Shown: piece by piece, positions 11,746-24,300 of the stretch
How the letters are laid out: every line of letters starts with the position of its first letter
Numbering within the stretch: position 1 is the stretch's first letter
Source: Gyrodactylus bullatarudis
Taxonomy: Eukaryota > Platyhelminthes > Monogenea > Gyrodactylidea > Gyrodactylidae
Assembly: GCA_012064415.1 (NCBI GenBank)
Contig: SSNU01000104.1
Coordinates: forward strand, 1 to 64,000
Direction of reading: 5' to 3'
DNA length: 64,000 bases
Notes under the pieces: model-generated
Database searches by the model: none
What the model was told of the DNA's origin: nothing
Seen by the model: the letters and a program-made list of their open reading frames with translations, nothing else
Program-made: the position numbers and the translations under genes

Positions 11746-14700
11746 ATGAAGAGATCCTTTAATAAATCGGAACGTGAACGAAGTAAAAGTCCCAATTACA
11801 ATGAGCCACCAAAACTTGAAATTATGGCCTCATTAGATGACGATGAAGACATAAATTCATCTTACGAATATCCATCAGTGCTCTTGTCAAATGATGAATA
11901 CCTAAGGCCAGGTCGTACAATAATCAATTGTCCCTGTGATAAATGTGATATTAAATCATCCAAAGTCATTGAAATTGTATCTCATTTCCGGGATAATCAT
12001 CGAAAGGAATCTGATGATAATCAGACTTCGATTAATCTTTTCACCTGTCCATTATGCTCATCCACACGTTTTGAAGCAGAAACAGCAAGCTCGAATCTTA
12101 GTATTCTACAAGATCATACTGTTCGATACCACGGTAAGAGTTTAACGAGGGTAAATTATTATTTTATAATTTTTTAAAGAATGATTTCCCGCTGCTATGC
12201 TCAATTCTGATTAATACTCAACAACCAAAGCGAAATTCAGAAAAAAATACTCTCCCTAATAGGAAAAAAAATTTTGGTAAGTTAACCATTCTATCAATCA
12301 GAGTTATTATTAATTATCTCAAAATTTTTCTCATGCACAAATTTTTACGCATTCAAAACTTTGGTTAAACTAAGCTTGCATTTTCTTTGTATTAAATTTG
12401 ATTGGCTGTTGTTGTATAGATTAAGCTCTAATTTCATTGGACAACACCCACGCTTCTCTGATTGGTTTGTTATTCTAAAAATATTTTTGTTATGTATTTC
12501 ATACATTTTAATTTAGTTGATTTTCGATAAATTTTATATCATTATTTCCTCATTCCTTTTAATATTAATGTTATAAATTATTTAATCTGTCTGACGTCAT
12601 ACCTGTAATTCTTATCCCAATAGATTTTTTATGCTATGTAAAATTAAAAAATAGTCATGGGTACTTCCTATATCTATCAAAGCATACCTCTCTGCCTAAT
12701 AATAAAATAAAAACAATGGCCAAATAAGCAACATTTAAAATTAGTTAGTAGAGTAAAATTAGCGTGGCGATTTGAAGCTTATCTCTTATCGTGAATTGCA
12801 TTCATGTCTCATTCTAAATGTTGGACTTTCAATTTTCTCTCAATCGATAAAACAAAGTTAGATTTAATTAGTTTCTCTTTTATCATTTAACGAAATTGAG
12901 TAAATTATTCCTTTTTTCTTTTGAAGTGAAACAAACGTCTGCAGATGAAAATTTGGATAACTATCCACATGGTAAGCTTAGGCTTTTTATGTACAAAGTA
13001 ATATTTAAATTTTGATTTTGTATTCCAATTTCTGTTAGATGAATTCAATCAAAAAGGTTCTAGTAAAGCTGGTAGTATTTCAACTCATTCAGCGGCAATG
13101 ACACTTGCCTCACTCCAGCAGATTCTGGAAAAACCTCATGAATCTGAGAAAAAGGCCAAAGTCTACGATAACGAATTTAAACCACCAAAAACTCCAAGCA
13201 GAAAGAAGAATTCTCTGGAAGCCCTCTCCAAGGTTGCCCATTTCAACAATATAATCAATGCACCAAAGCCAACCCAGAATATATCAGAATTCAAAGATAA
13301 CAAAAAAGTCGAATTAAATAACATTAGTGGACTCCACACTTTAGCCTTGTTGTCAATGCAGAATCATGATGCTCTTGAAAATTCAAAGAGTTCAACCAAC
13401 AATTCACCTCCCTCTATTAACGAGACAAAGATGGTATCATCAAATAACAATGTCCAACGTCAAATATTACCCAAAATAACTCAAGTTAAAGTACAGACAT
13501 CTACGTCATTAACGATACCAGTGAATTCCTCTACAAATAAGTCATGTACGAAATCAGAAACCCTCGATCCAGGATCCAGTAAAGGAAACAAGATAATTCC
13601 AGGACTGCAACATTCCAAAGAGGCTAACAACACCCTCAAAGGATACAATCAAAACGCCAATACAACTCAGCAATTCAACAAGAGACCATTGCCTCCCCTT
13701 GCCATTAAGCCGGCAACTTCTCAGACAAGTCAGACTAGAAATAACTCCTCAGGCGTCATGCATTCAGCAGTTGCTCCGTCTGCTAAAATGGCAAAACTTG
13801 CTATTCCTCCACTAAGCATAAATTCTTCTACAGTAAGGAAACAGTTCTTTTGCATTTTCTCTAATCATTAGAAATTAATCATTAATTAATTTGAAATGAA
13901 AAAGGATTTCTACTTTAAGGGAAGGCACCTTTATTTTTAATTTTTCAAATTCTTTCTTCAATGTACATTAAATGTATATATATGCCTGCGTGTATGAATC
14001 CGTATGGATGGATTCTACAAAAAAATGTGATTTTCCATATGAAAGTATACGCATGCCACTACTTTAGTACAAACTAGAATCATGAATAAAATGTGAATTT
14101 TAAAATACTTGATATATAATTCATGAATAATTTTTGACTAACCCATCTCTGATTGGTTGAAATGATCAACATATCTAAAGGTTAAATGACCTCAACATTT
14201 GCTTACCTTGTCATAATAAAATACCTCTAATGTGTGATATGTATATTAATTCAGTAATATATATATATATATACAGCATCCCAAGTTGATATTACCTGCA
14301 AATGTGGTTAGTTCAACTTCCCTTTCATCCACCCCAGCATCAGTGTCTGGAAATCCTGCAAAGGCATTACCAAAGCAACAAAATACTAATCAAAAGATTA
14401 TTGTTGCCAACACTGCTCAGTTGACGAATAAGACCCTGAATTCTGTCTCCAGCATTGTGAATAATCCAGATACTTCAAACAATTCAAATTTAATTTCTGT
14501 GAGAGACTTGATTAACTTGCAATGAAAACTCTATAGTTTAGGCCTTTTTATATATGTAATTGTAGTAGACTAATTGTTTTTATCATTGAAATAATTTCGA
14601 GAATTGAAAACAATTTTACTTATTTTATTCATTCTAGACATCTCAGTCTCTTCAAGATTCAATTGCTTCAAATAAGAATCTAACCGCATTAATGTTACAA

Positions 14701-15781
14701 ATCCAGAATCCTCAGCAACCACAGTCCAACTCTATAACCACTAACAATTCGAATCCTACACCTTTAGCCATAATATCAGGGTCTTCAACAATGAAGATGC
14801 CAATAGTCTCAACTGTTAACACACCATTTGTTGGGCCAGTTTTTACTAGCAATCTAGAAGAGGACAACGCCCTCATTAGGAACAGCCCGATAAGGCTCAT
14901 GATAAACCCTGAAACATCAGTTAAAGCAAATAGTAATAACTCATCGCCAGAGATCAAGAAGAATCCCGACCTGATGAAACATATGGCTATCGTAAAACCT
15001 TCAGGTATTGTCACAAATTCACCCTCTATTATTGCATCTAATAATACTTCGATGACCGCCATTTCCACTACAAATAATAGTGAATCAATAAAAATACCTT
15101 TTGAGAATGCCAATCTCCTTGACAACATTCAGAAGAAGAGCCAACCACGAAATAATGTCAGCATAAAAATGAATGCTGCATCAGTTATTTCAAATCAAAG
15201 AAGTCAAAAGTCTCAGGCACAACAGTTGTTGAAACAGCGTAAGTTTTCTTCGAAAATCTATTCCTATTTAGTTTATTGATTTACAAAGATTACCTTGAGC
15301 ATTTCATTTGTAAAATGGCCTCCGAGTATCTGGGAAATTGCCATTACTCAATTTGATCAAACATTTCTACATGCTTAAGTCTAATTTATCACCAATAACA
15401 ACAGAAATCTGGAATTATTCTATTTTATATTCTAGATGATGTTTTTGTCCAACTTTGAAGTTGAGTCTGTCTAATGAATACCTATCTGTAGAATAAACTC
15501 ATTGAAAAGTCATTTATAAAAAATTATTACATTCAATAAAATACACTTTTCTGAATATAGCACTCCTAAAGATTCTTCCAAAGCCAACCAAGGGATCTAA
15601 TCAAGTAACTGAAAGCGTCCTCAAACAGACCAACAACAATATCAGTTCAAAGAAAACAAATAGCGAGTCTATCCTTGTCAAGGTTGACAACTCATCAGCT
15701 AAGGGACCAAGGGCTAGTAGTCTACGCTCAAATCATACTAAGAATTCTAATAATCTTAAAAACATTACTCCAATTCATTGA
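11746..15781 (+). CDS. C2H2 zinc-finger protein with long disordered tail
   Basis: Six exons by splice signals and phase: 11746-12133, 12927-12971, 13039-13832, 14277-14498, 14638-15238, 15561-15781, giving 756 aa. Two C2H2-like fingers lie near the N-terminus: Cys64/Cys67 with His80/His85, and Cys101/Cys104 with His124/His129; the second has a long 19-residue spacer. The rest is low-complexity Ser/Asn/Thr/Pro with short basic patches (KTPSRKKNS) and no recognisable domain, so a nuclear DNA-binding or scaffold role is only inferred. I do not recognise an orthologue. The acceptor at 14271-14276 follows a pure AT repeat instead of a pyrimidine tract. Exon 4 needs the GTGAGA donor at 14499 to avoid a stop at 14523; an unspliced form would end there with 8 extra codons. 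Confidence 0.75.
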
Positions 15782-18700
15782 GGAAAAGTACTCAAAAGAG
15801 GACAAAAGACCACTACGCGCTCATTCTCATCAACTTTCAAGAAAAATCTTTCCATTTTTTAAAAAATGAAATTTACTCGATAATATCATTATTGTACCCT
15901 TGATATTATTATGATAAAAATCATACAAGAATAATAGCCCATTGACTTGTAATTTCACTATTTTTTTTAAAAATACCACCCCAATTTTGGGTAATATTCT
16001 TCACAACAATTTTCCATGGATTCAAACAAACCATTAAACATATTAATAATATTATCTAATGATGATAAATGTATTACCAGTTACCTGTATAAAAATATAT
16101 ATTCCATGAATTTGTAAATAATATGTTCCCCACTCCTAAACAAACAAAAGAAGCAGTCTGCAACTTACTCAAGATTATTTTTCCTTGGGACTTTGTTGTA
16201 TTATTTTTTTAGAAAGTATCCCTCATCCTTCTACTCCGTTGTTTGCCCAAGCCTACTATTTTTTCATTGAAACAATGCATATTTAAGATTAAGTATTGTG
16301 GTCAAAAAGACTACTACTCTGTGTATGAGAACACGACCCAGGTAATGTCCATTAATTTACGCGCATAAAATAAAATTGAATGATGAAAGAAGAAGAAAAA
16401 GAACCAATATCATTTGTGATACACACTGTGTCTATCAATTGTTGTTATATATTATTATAAACCACTTCTAATACAATTATTATTAATAATATATACCATT
16501 TTGAATTTACTTTACATTCATTGTCCAAATAATATATAATAATACAACTTTTGCTAAATTTTTCACATGACAAGAAAAGATACAGTCATTACTAACTATA
16601 GTACATCATTATTATCCATCCATTAATCGAATGAATGAACCAGACTCAAGTCCTGCAATGAGTGAGAACAACAGGGGAGGAGGTTGTGTGTGTCCTCTGT
16701 CTGATTAAGGACGTCATGCAGTAATTTTTTCTCTCGCACCCAGCCAAATCATGCCATCAAGACTATGACTGTAGTAGTACATTGACTCAACACTAACGCT
16801 TTTGCATTAGTCAAAGGTGCACTTGGTTATACAATGGTATACAGATTAAGGTTGAAGCAAAGTCTACAATTATCTTGACCATTTGCTCAGTCGATAGAGA
16901 ATTCATTGAAATGACTATTTTGAAAAATCGCGCCAACATATACTTGCTAGTAAAAATTGATCACTGATCAAATTATTACACACAGGTTTTACACAAAACC
17001 TCTTGTATACATGTACATTGTACAAACCAATCTATCTATTGAACCAAATATACATAATTTCTCGAAACAGATTTATTCGGGTCTTTTATCAGAAAAATTA
17101 GTTTTATTCGTTCTTAAAGCAAAATGAATATCATGAAACTGACCGAATAAACACAGGTTGAAAATTTGTTCGATGAGTTATCAATAATAATAAATGTAGT
17201 GCATTCGATCAGATTCACGTCAACCACAACCAATTCCTCTGATAGAAGGGGTCTATTCAGATGAGTGAATTACTCAAGTCATCATAAGACAGCCATCTAG
17301 GAAGAAGCGTTATAGAGTTTATTAATCCATGGAAGTTTGTTCCAAAGTTTTTAGACTTTTGCCCAAATGAAGTGACCTGGCAAACTCGTCTCCTCAAACC
17401 TTTCTCATGAGTTATTTTACTAAATTTTTATTAAAGTTTTTCAGTGCTCAGGTCTTTTAGTATCTCCAATAAGATGCGGAGAAGTCACACATCTTGAATT
17501 AGAGAGATAAGACTCAGCGTTTATTTAATTTATAAGAAACAATCCAAAAATTTATGGAAGACATTAACATTTCAATTTGACCTCCAATCACTCACAAGCT
17601 GATAATTTAAAATTAGTATCCTAGTCAGCAGAACGAGCTCCATCGAAATGAGTAATGCGTTTCAAATAAAACTTTCGACTGATCTACACTTTTATGTATA
17701 ATTATTAATTAATGAAATTCTCTTTTAAACAAAGCAAATTTATTCTCACATCAGAGGATATAATTTTCAAAGTTAATTAAAGATGTATGTTTCTTTGTAT
17801 CTGATTTATGTTTGCAATATCCATTAGTTTGATCTCAACGAGACATTTTCAAATAAATTTTGGAGAATTCTCTCCTCTATAAAATTATTTATTAATAATA
17901 ATAATCCTACACGTTGTTTTATTGGATGAAACCAAATTCGTTATCTTAATCTTTCAATCTACTATTATTATTATCGTTAAAAGAAAAATAAAGTTGTCTG
18001 TAGCCAATCAGGAAGGATTGATCTCCAGGAATATTATCCAATCATTGGACAGGCCATAAAATTAACCTACATACTTCATCTTTACTCTTGATTGGAAAAA
18101 TAAATAATCTACACTCTCTGAATGAATGTTTCCGAGAATAAATAACTCGATTTCTTACGAGAATAATTAAATTGGTCTGGATTGGGTTCTGGGAATTACA
18201 CTTTTCTCATCTGTACACTTTTTTAGGTTTGACAGATCTTTTCTAATAAAGCCAAATTAGAAGTGAGCTTGTAACTTTAAGAACGACCTCTTATTATTAT
18301 TATTATTAATTTGCGGTACGAAAAATTTGATAAGAATGACCAGAAATATATTTATGGGGAAAGATATGCTAAGAAGTAAATTTTAAATTTGATTTTAGCG
18401 TCATTCTGTATTTCTTAGTTTTTTATTTAAATGGCTGATTCATCCAATGGGAATTCATGTTAAATGGTAGTTTAAGAATTTCTTAATAAGAGAAGAATAA
18501 AAAGTAAAAAATTATTAGAATTTTCAAAGTTGAAAAATTTTTAAATGTCCAGTTCTTAATTTCAATTTGAGAATTTTTTATATCTTCATATCGACTTTAA
18601 TTTTTGATTCATTTACCAACTTTACAACATGAATTTGTTAATAATTATGCAGTTGATTTTGATTGGAAAACGATTTTAATTGGTTAAACCAAGGACCAAT

Positions 18701-19309
18701 CAGAAGAGAATTTCAATATGATTATTATCATTATCGTCTTTGTAGGAATGGAACTAGCAGTAAATTCCTTTTGTTTGCATTATGAGTTATCGATTTTTTG
18801 TAACCTTTAGAGAACTCATATAAGTACCTCAAATGCACAATTGCTCCAATCGCAGAAGCTGAAAATAAGTGGAAAACTAATACTTATTAGTCGAGAAAAA
18901 ATTTCCACATGAACTAGAAAAAAGACTTTTTTACTTGTCTAAAATTAGTAGGGCATATTTCTCGAAAAAAAATCAAATATAAACCTGCCTAAAGGAATCA
19001 AGAATTTTATCTGAAATATCATGTCTTGTTTTTTCTCGGTTATCAGAAAGCTCAGAGAAGAAAGGATGAAACCAGCTAATTTCTATTCATCATATCCAAA
19101 ATAACAAAGTTACAGCCCTAATAATTATAACTAGTGATTTGGTCTTGAATTTTTATAGGCTTTATAAAACCCCTCTACTCATAAGGGTATTTTATTATTT
19201 TAAGTAGAAATCTGTACATTGATTTAATTTATTGACTGGAAAAATCATTGACAGGAAAAAAATTTATTGTATGAAATAAAAATGCTAGGAATTAAAAATA
19301 GAAATAATC
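15782..19309. other. Intergenic region, no gene seen
   Basis: About 3.5 kb downstream of the zinc-finger gene and downstream of LC3. It is AT-rich with several TAT/ATT trinucleotide-like runs (near 16440-16560 and 18292-18310). I found no conserved reading frame, RNA gene or transposon terminus on either strand. Confidence 0.55.
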
Positions 19310-19310
19310 T

Positions 19311-19974
19311 TTATTTTCCAAATGCTTCTTGACTAGTATAAGTGACGTAGAGGAATCCATCTGAAGCTTTATTTGAGTCATAAACTTCCCCCATTGAAAC
19401 AGACATAGAGATTATGTTTGTTTCTTCCACCAAGAGATAAATTCCAATGGAGCCAGATAAATTTAATCTGTTTCTGAAAAAAAATCAACTTTAATAAAGA
19501 AAACAGTAAACACACTATACAAATTGAGTACAGTATAACAAACTTTGAAATCTGAATACTTACCGGAGAATCGAAACAAACTGAGAAGCTGTTATATCTC
19601 TGGGTACTAGGTATTTTGATTTTGTCAAGTTGGGTAAGTTGTTCTCTTTAGAGTATTTTTCGACAATTACCTGAAATTGAAAAAATGAGGTTAGATTTAA
19701 GGATAGATGAAAAATTCGGAGGAAACCAGAACCAAAAAATGATCCATAATTTTACCGGAATTTTATTAGGAAACTTCACGAGAATAGAGTTAGATTCTGC
19801 AAGTCTGACTTCTAGTATCACACAAAGTTTTAGATAGGCAAAAGTTAGAATTTAAAATAATTGTTCTTCAGATGAATACTCACCGAAGGGTTTCCTTTCC
19901 CTGAAAGGTATATTATCAATATTTAAGGAGCTTTCATAGCTGACTGTAGATAAATTATCTAGATCTCTATTCAT
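19311..19974 (-). CDS. MAP1LC3: LC3-type Atg8 autophagy ubiquitin-like protein
   Basis: Ubiquitin-like protein conjugated to phosphatidylethanolamine on autophagosomes. It has no long open frame and emerges only after splicing four exons: 19974-19884, 19811-19756, 19670-19564, 19473-19311, giving 138 aa. Diagnostic blocks in order: RERKPF at the end of exon 1, KFPNKIP, VIVEKY, LVPRDITASQF, YLLVEE, DGFLYVTY and the C-terminal TSQEAFGK. The Phe-Gly processing site is present, with one residue (Lys138) after Gly137 for Atg4 to remove. The spacing between the RKPF block and KFPNKIP equals that of human LC3C (14 residues), supporting the LC3 rather than GABARAP group. The N-terminal ~24 residues are acidic and Ser-rich. 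AATAAA overlaps the stop codon. It is divergent from the TMX gene, with 191 bp between start codons. Confidence 0.93.
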
Positions 19975-20165
19975 TTAATTCAAAATTGCAACACTTTTGA
20001 ATTACCACCATGAATACCTATTTGAGATTTTGTCCTTGTTTAGTAAATTAATAAAATTAAAAGATTTAATAAATTTTTCTAAGAGTTGTTTTTGTCTTGT
20101 TTCCGGCAGCCAGATTCTCTTATTATTTTCCTTAACCTTCAAACAACATTTTAAAAATTTGTAGT
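19975..20165. promoter_or_regulatory. Shared 5' region of LC3 and TMX
   Basis: 191 bp between two divergent start codons; any promoters and 5' UTRs of both genes lie here. No specific motif identified. Confidence 0.4.
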
Positions 20166-21014
20166 ATGAATTCGATTTTACTGGCCTGCTTATTTTATGT
20201 AAGCTATGCCCTTGAAACGGAGCTTAACCATCGTAATTGGCATCAAGTTACGCAAGGAAAATGGTATATTAAAATGTGAGATGATTCCCCTAATATTGTT
20301 TAAGATATGCCCCTTGGTGTCCTGGCTGTAATCGAATTCAAGATCAATGGAAGCGTATTGAAACAACAAAATTCAAAGAGAATGTTCAAGTTGCTTCCGT
20401 CAATATAGACAACGAATTCGTTATTCCAACTATTCTCGGAATAACTTCAATTCCTTCCATATTTTAGTGAGAAAATTATCCATAAAATTATTGAATATTT
20501 CATCTTTTGTCATTTCAGAATCTAAATGTCTTATTCATTAATAATTATCAGAAAAGGTAATAAATTTTATTTTTTAGTATCGATAACGGCGAATTCTATC
20601 TATACAAAGGAAATTTCGATTACATTGGATTCAAAGGTTTTATCGAAGATGAGCTCTATTTTAACGTTGATAAAATCTCTCCTTATTTTACACCTTCATC
20701 ATTCCATATGCAATTAGCTTTCTACGTACTGAGTTTTGCAGCCTATTTTTATGAATTTTATATCTACCTGAATACAACTGCTAGACTTCACTACATTCTA
20801 TCAGGAGTTCTAGCTTTTGGATCATTTATAGTTATTGCTTTCATAATTACTTATGTAAGTCTAAAAAATTAGTTTAACATAATATTTTTTAATTATTTTC
20901 TAATCTTATACACAGATTATAATATTCACGCTGCTAAGAATAATTAAGCCCAAGCTGTTCGGAATTAAAGTTGTAAGACATGATGAACAGGTTGAAATGA
21001 AGAAGAACGAATGA
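20166..21014 (+). CDS. TMX1: TMX-type transmembrane thioredoxin of the ER
   Basis: ER membrane thiol oxidoreductase of the protein disulfide isomerase family. Exons 20166-20275, 20305-20466, 20578-20854, 20916-21014 give 215 aa. A signal peptide (about 1-15) is followed by a thioredoxin domain with active site WCPGC (Cys42, Cys45); TMX1 in vertebrates has WCPAC. The strand containing the family cis-Pro reads ITSIPSIFYIDNGEF. One or two membrane segments follow (about 130-150 and 160-190), the second split by an intron. The tail ends KKNE, which fits the KKXX retrieval signal of ER membrane proteins. The first intron is 29 nt. Exon 2 to exon 3 uses acceptor 20576-20577; nearer AGs would create a stop. 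AATAAA lies 16 nt after the stop. TMX1 rather than TMX4 is a best guess. Confidence 0.88.
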
Positions 21015-21345
21015 TTTGTTAAAAATTCAAAATAAATCTGTTTCTTGAAAAAATCCTAAAATTACAGAATCTAGCCGAAAGGCCTTATCTAATTCAATTA
21101 CCCGATGAAACTTGATTTTCGAATATATAGCCTAAGTTAAATCATTTTTTTAATGCTACATTCATCATCATTCAATGAATCTGACTCATCATGAATCATT
21201 CATGTTTTTCAAAATGGTTCACAGATATACAAAGAAACTTACCTTACAATCATTTTGTTTTTTTAAAAGGTTTTATGTAAATTTGATTTTAGTGATCCAA
21301 GCTCAAGATTATTAAATAACTCTATTTGAATAAACACCTAATTAA
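21015..21345. other. Spacer between TMX and pyruvate carboxylase
   Basis: 331 bp between two genes in tandem. It carries the TMX poly(A) signal at 21031-21036 and the 5' region of pyruvate carboxylase. Nothing else recognised. Confidence 0.45.
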
Positions 21346-24300
21346 ATGTTTACAAGATACTCACTGACTTCAAGAAAAGAAAGAGTTTATATGTCTTATA
21401 TAAAAAGATATCTTTCGCAAACCTCTCATCAAAAGCTACATAAACCGATTAAGAGACTGCTTGTTGCTAATAGAGGAGAAATTGCAATTCGAGTTTTTCG
21501 AGCATGTACAGAAATGGGAATTCAATCTGTTGCCGTCTATAGTGAGCAGGATCGCTTTCAAATGCATAGACAAAAGGCTGACGAAGCTTATCTAATCGGA
21601 AAAGGTCTTACACCTGTTGGGGCGTATTTGAACATACCAGAAATAATTAAAGTCGCTAAAACGTATGATATTGATGCGATCCATCCTGGTTATGGATTTT
21701 TAAGTGAAAGGTCAGATTTTGCAGCCGCTTGTGAAGATGCCGGTATAGTTTTTATTGGACCTTCTGTTGATGTGGTCCGAAAGATGGGTGATAAAGTTGA
21801 AGCTAGACAAACAGCTATAAATGCTAATGTAGCTGTTGTTCCTGGAGTGAACAAACCTCTTGATAATGTTGATCAAGCAGCTGAGTTTTGTGAAAAGTAC
21901 GGATATCCAGTAATACTTAAAGCTGCTTATGGCGGTGGTGGTCGAGGTATGCGAATTGTCAAGAAGGCAGAAGTAAGTAATGTATAATAATTTAATTGAA
22001 TATTTTTTTATCCTACCTTCAAACATCAAAGGTTGGAAGTTGAGGATTTTTTCTTTCAAGATTTCACGAATTTTATTCAAGATCAACCATTGCAGCTTGT
22101 TAGAACAAAGATGTGCCCTTAAAAGTTAACAAAAAAAAAGAATCATAATTACAATATGATTTACTATATTTCATAATTCTTAAAGTTCAAGTAATTTTTT
22201 TTCTAATTTGACACCCCTGAAATTATCTATAATCGTTTGGTCATGGTTTTGACAAAAATTGATATTCCTTTCAAAATTATATAGATCCCTGTGCCGGATA
22301 ATTAAAATGCTTCTTGATTTTATATTAAAAACTTGAGAAAGAGGTTTCTTGCGGGTTGGGGAAATATTTAAAGGGATCCAGACTTTTTCGATAGAACTAG
22401 GAATTTCAAGCATTTTTTTGCACCGAAGCATGTATCGATAAAACCATTATTGCTACTATTGAGTAGCATTCATGTTTGAAAGTCGTGAATTTTTCAAATT
22501 GCCACCAAATTCTAAACTTTATTACAATAAAAATCTGATTATTAATTGGGTTAACACCATAATGTGGAGAATAATATTATTTCAGATAATTTATTTGAGT
22601 TCTGAATTCCTCTTTAAGAATTTTGAAAAAGCTTCACCCCCTCCTTGTGTCAGGTAAATCCTAATTTTCAAACTAAGAGACAAGCGAACCAAAGTTGGAT
22701 CTATCTAAATTATCTAAGTTATTAAAGAATTAATTTTCTTTCCCCCAAAGGAATTGAAGCAGAATTATACATTGGCAACATCAGAGGCCAAAGCTGCTTT
22801 CGGTAATGGGGCAATGTTCATTGAAAAGTATATCGAAAGACCTCGCCATATTGAAGTTCAATTGATGGGTGACAAAACTGGAAATATTGTTCACTTTTAC
22901 GAAAGAGATTGTTCTGTTCAACGACGTCATCAAAAGGTCATTGAGATTGCACCAGCTCCAAATCTGAATCCGAAAATTCGACAAGCAATGCTGGAAGATG
23001 CTATAAAACTCTGCAGACATGTTGGCTATGAAAATGCTGGAACTGTGGAGTTTCTTTATGACCAAAAGGAAGAAAAATATTATTTCATTGAAGTTAATGC
23101 TAGACTTCAAGTGGAACATACAGTCTCGGAAGAAATCACGGGGTAAATATTTCATTTGTAGAGTTATATCGTCTAAATGCTGTTTTATTCAATTTGAGCC
23201 TGGATCTCAAGTTTTTGTATAGAAAAAACAAAAGAATAGATATTTAGAAGGTTGTGCAAATGTACAAGAAATTAAAAATAGGGTTCCTTTCAGTCAGTTT
23301 TTACCAAGATCTAATTTTAAAATGTTTAAAAATGGACAAAGATAATCCCAACCTTTTATCAGAATCGACTTGGTTCAGACCCAAATAAACGTTGCTCAAG
23401 GGAAAACTCTGGAGGAATTAGGAATACGTCAGGAGGAAATAATCCCAACTGGATATGCAATTCAGAGTAGGATAACCACTGAGGATCCGTCCAAGAATTT
23501 TCAGCCAGACTCTGGAAGGATAGAAGTTTTTCGTAGTGGTGAGGGTATGGGCATTCGATTAGATTCGGCTTGCGCCTTCTCTGGAGCCTACATATCTCCG
23601 TATTATGACTCATTGCTTTGCAAGATAATTTCTCATGCCAAAACGTTTAAGGATTCAGCCATTAAAATGGAAAGATCTCTGAAAGAATTCAGAGTTCGTG
23701 GAGTCAAGGTTAGTTTTTTGGAAAATCTTTTCAAACCATATAAGCAAATCAAATTCTTGGTTCACGTTCAGTAATAATTTTCCCAGTCTTAATTTTATTT
23801 TCAAAATAATTGGAAACTATACATTTTTCCTATAAAATCATACTTTTTCGAATAAGCACAAAGTAGAAATTACATTGTTTTTAGACATTAAACCTACTAG
23901 CTAAGTGTGGTCACTGGTTATTACTATATCCTTGTGAATCTAACTTGATGGAGATTGTCTTCTCACACCTAGATGTTAGAGTTCGGATAAGTAAGTGTCA
24001 ATTCCATAAGAGAGTCAAATAATATTTAACTCACGGTGGCAGATGTATACGTGTTTCGTCCTTATTAGGACTCGTCAGTACATACTTTTTCGATTTTGTT
24101 CTGTTATAAAAAATCTAGATCGTAAATGGAATTTTTTGATTTTTCATTGAGAATTTTACTACGAGTAATGACAAAATTGGGCTTTTTGAATTGCGTGAAT
24201 TTTGATGATTTTATGGAAAATGGGATTTTTGTATATCAGAACATGAAAAATTTTCATTTTTATTTTCCCGGGTTAAAAAAAAAATCAATTTTTGATTAAG

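Noticed and set aside
14712..15128. 138-codon minus frame opposite the zinc-finger gene
   Set aside because: Antisense of a Ser/Asn-rich exon whose plus frame is joined in phase to its neighbours.
20526..20717. Frame at 20526 as a separate small gene
   Set aside because: It overlaps TMX intron 2 and exon 3 in a different frame; the TMX reading is supported by homology.
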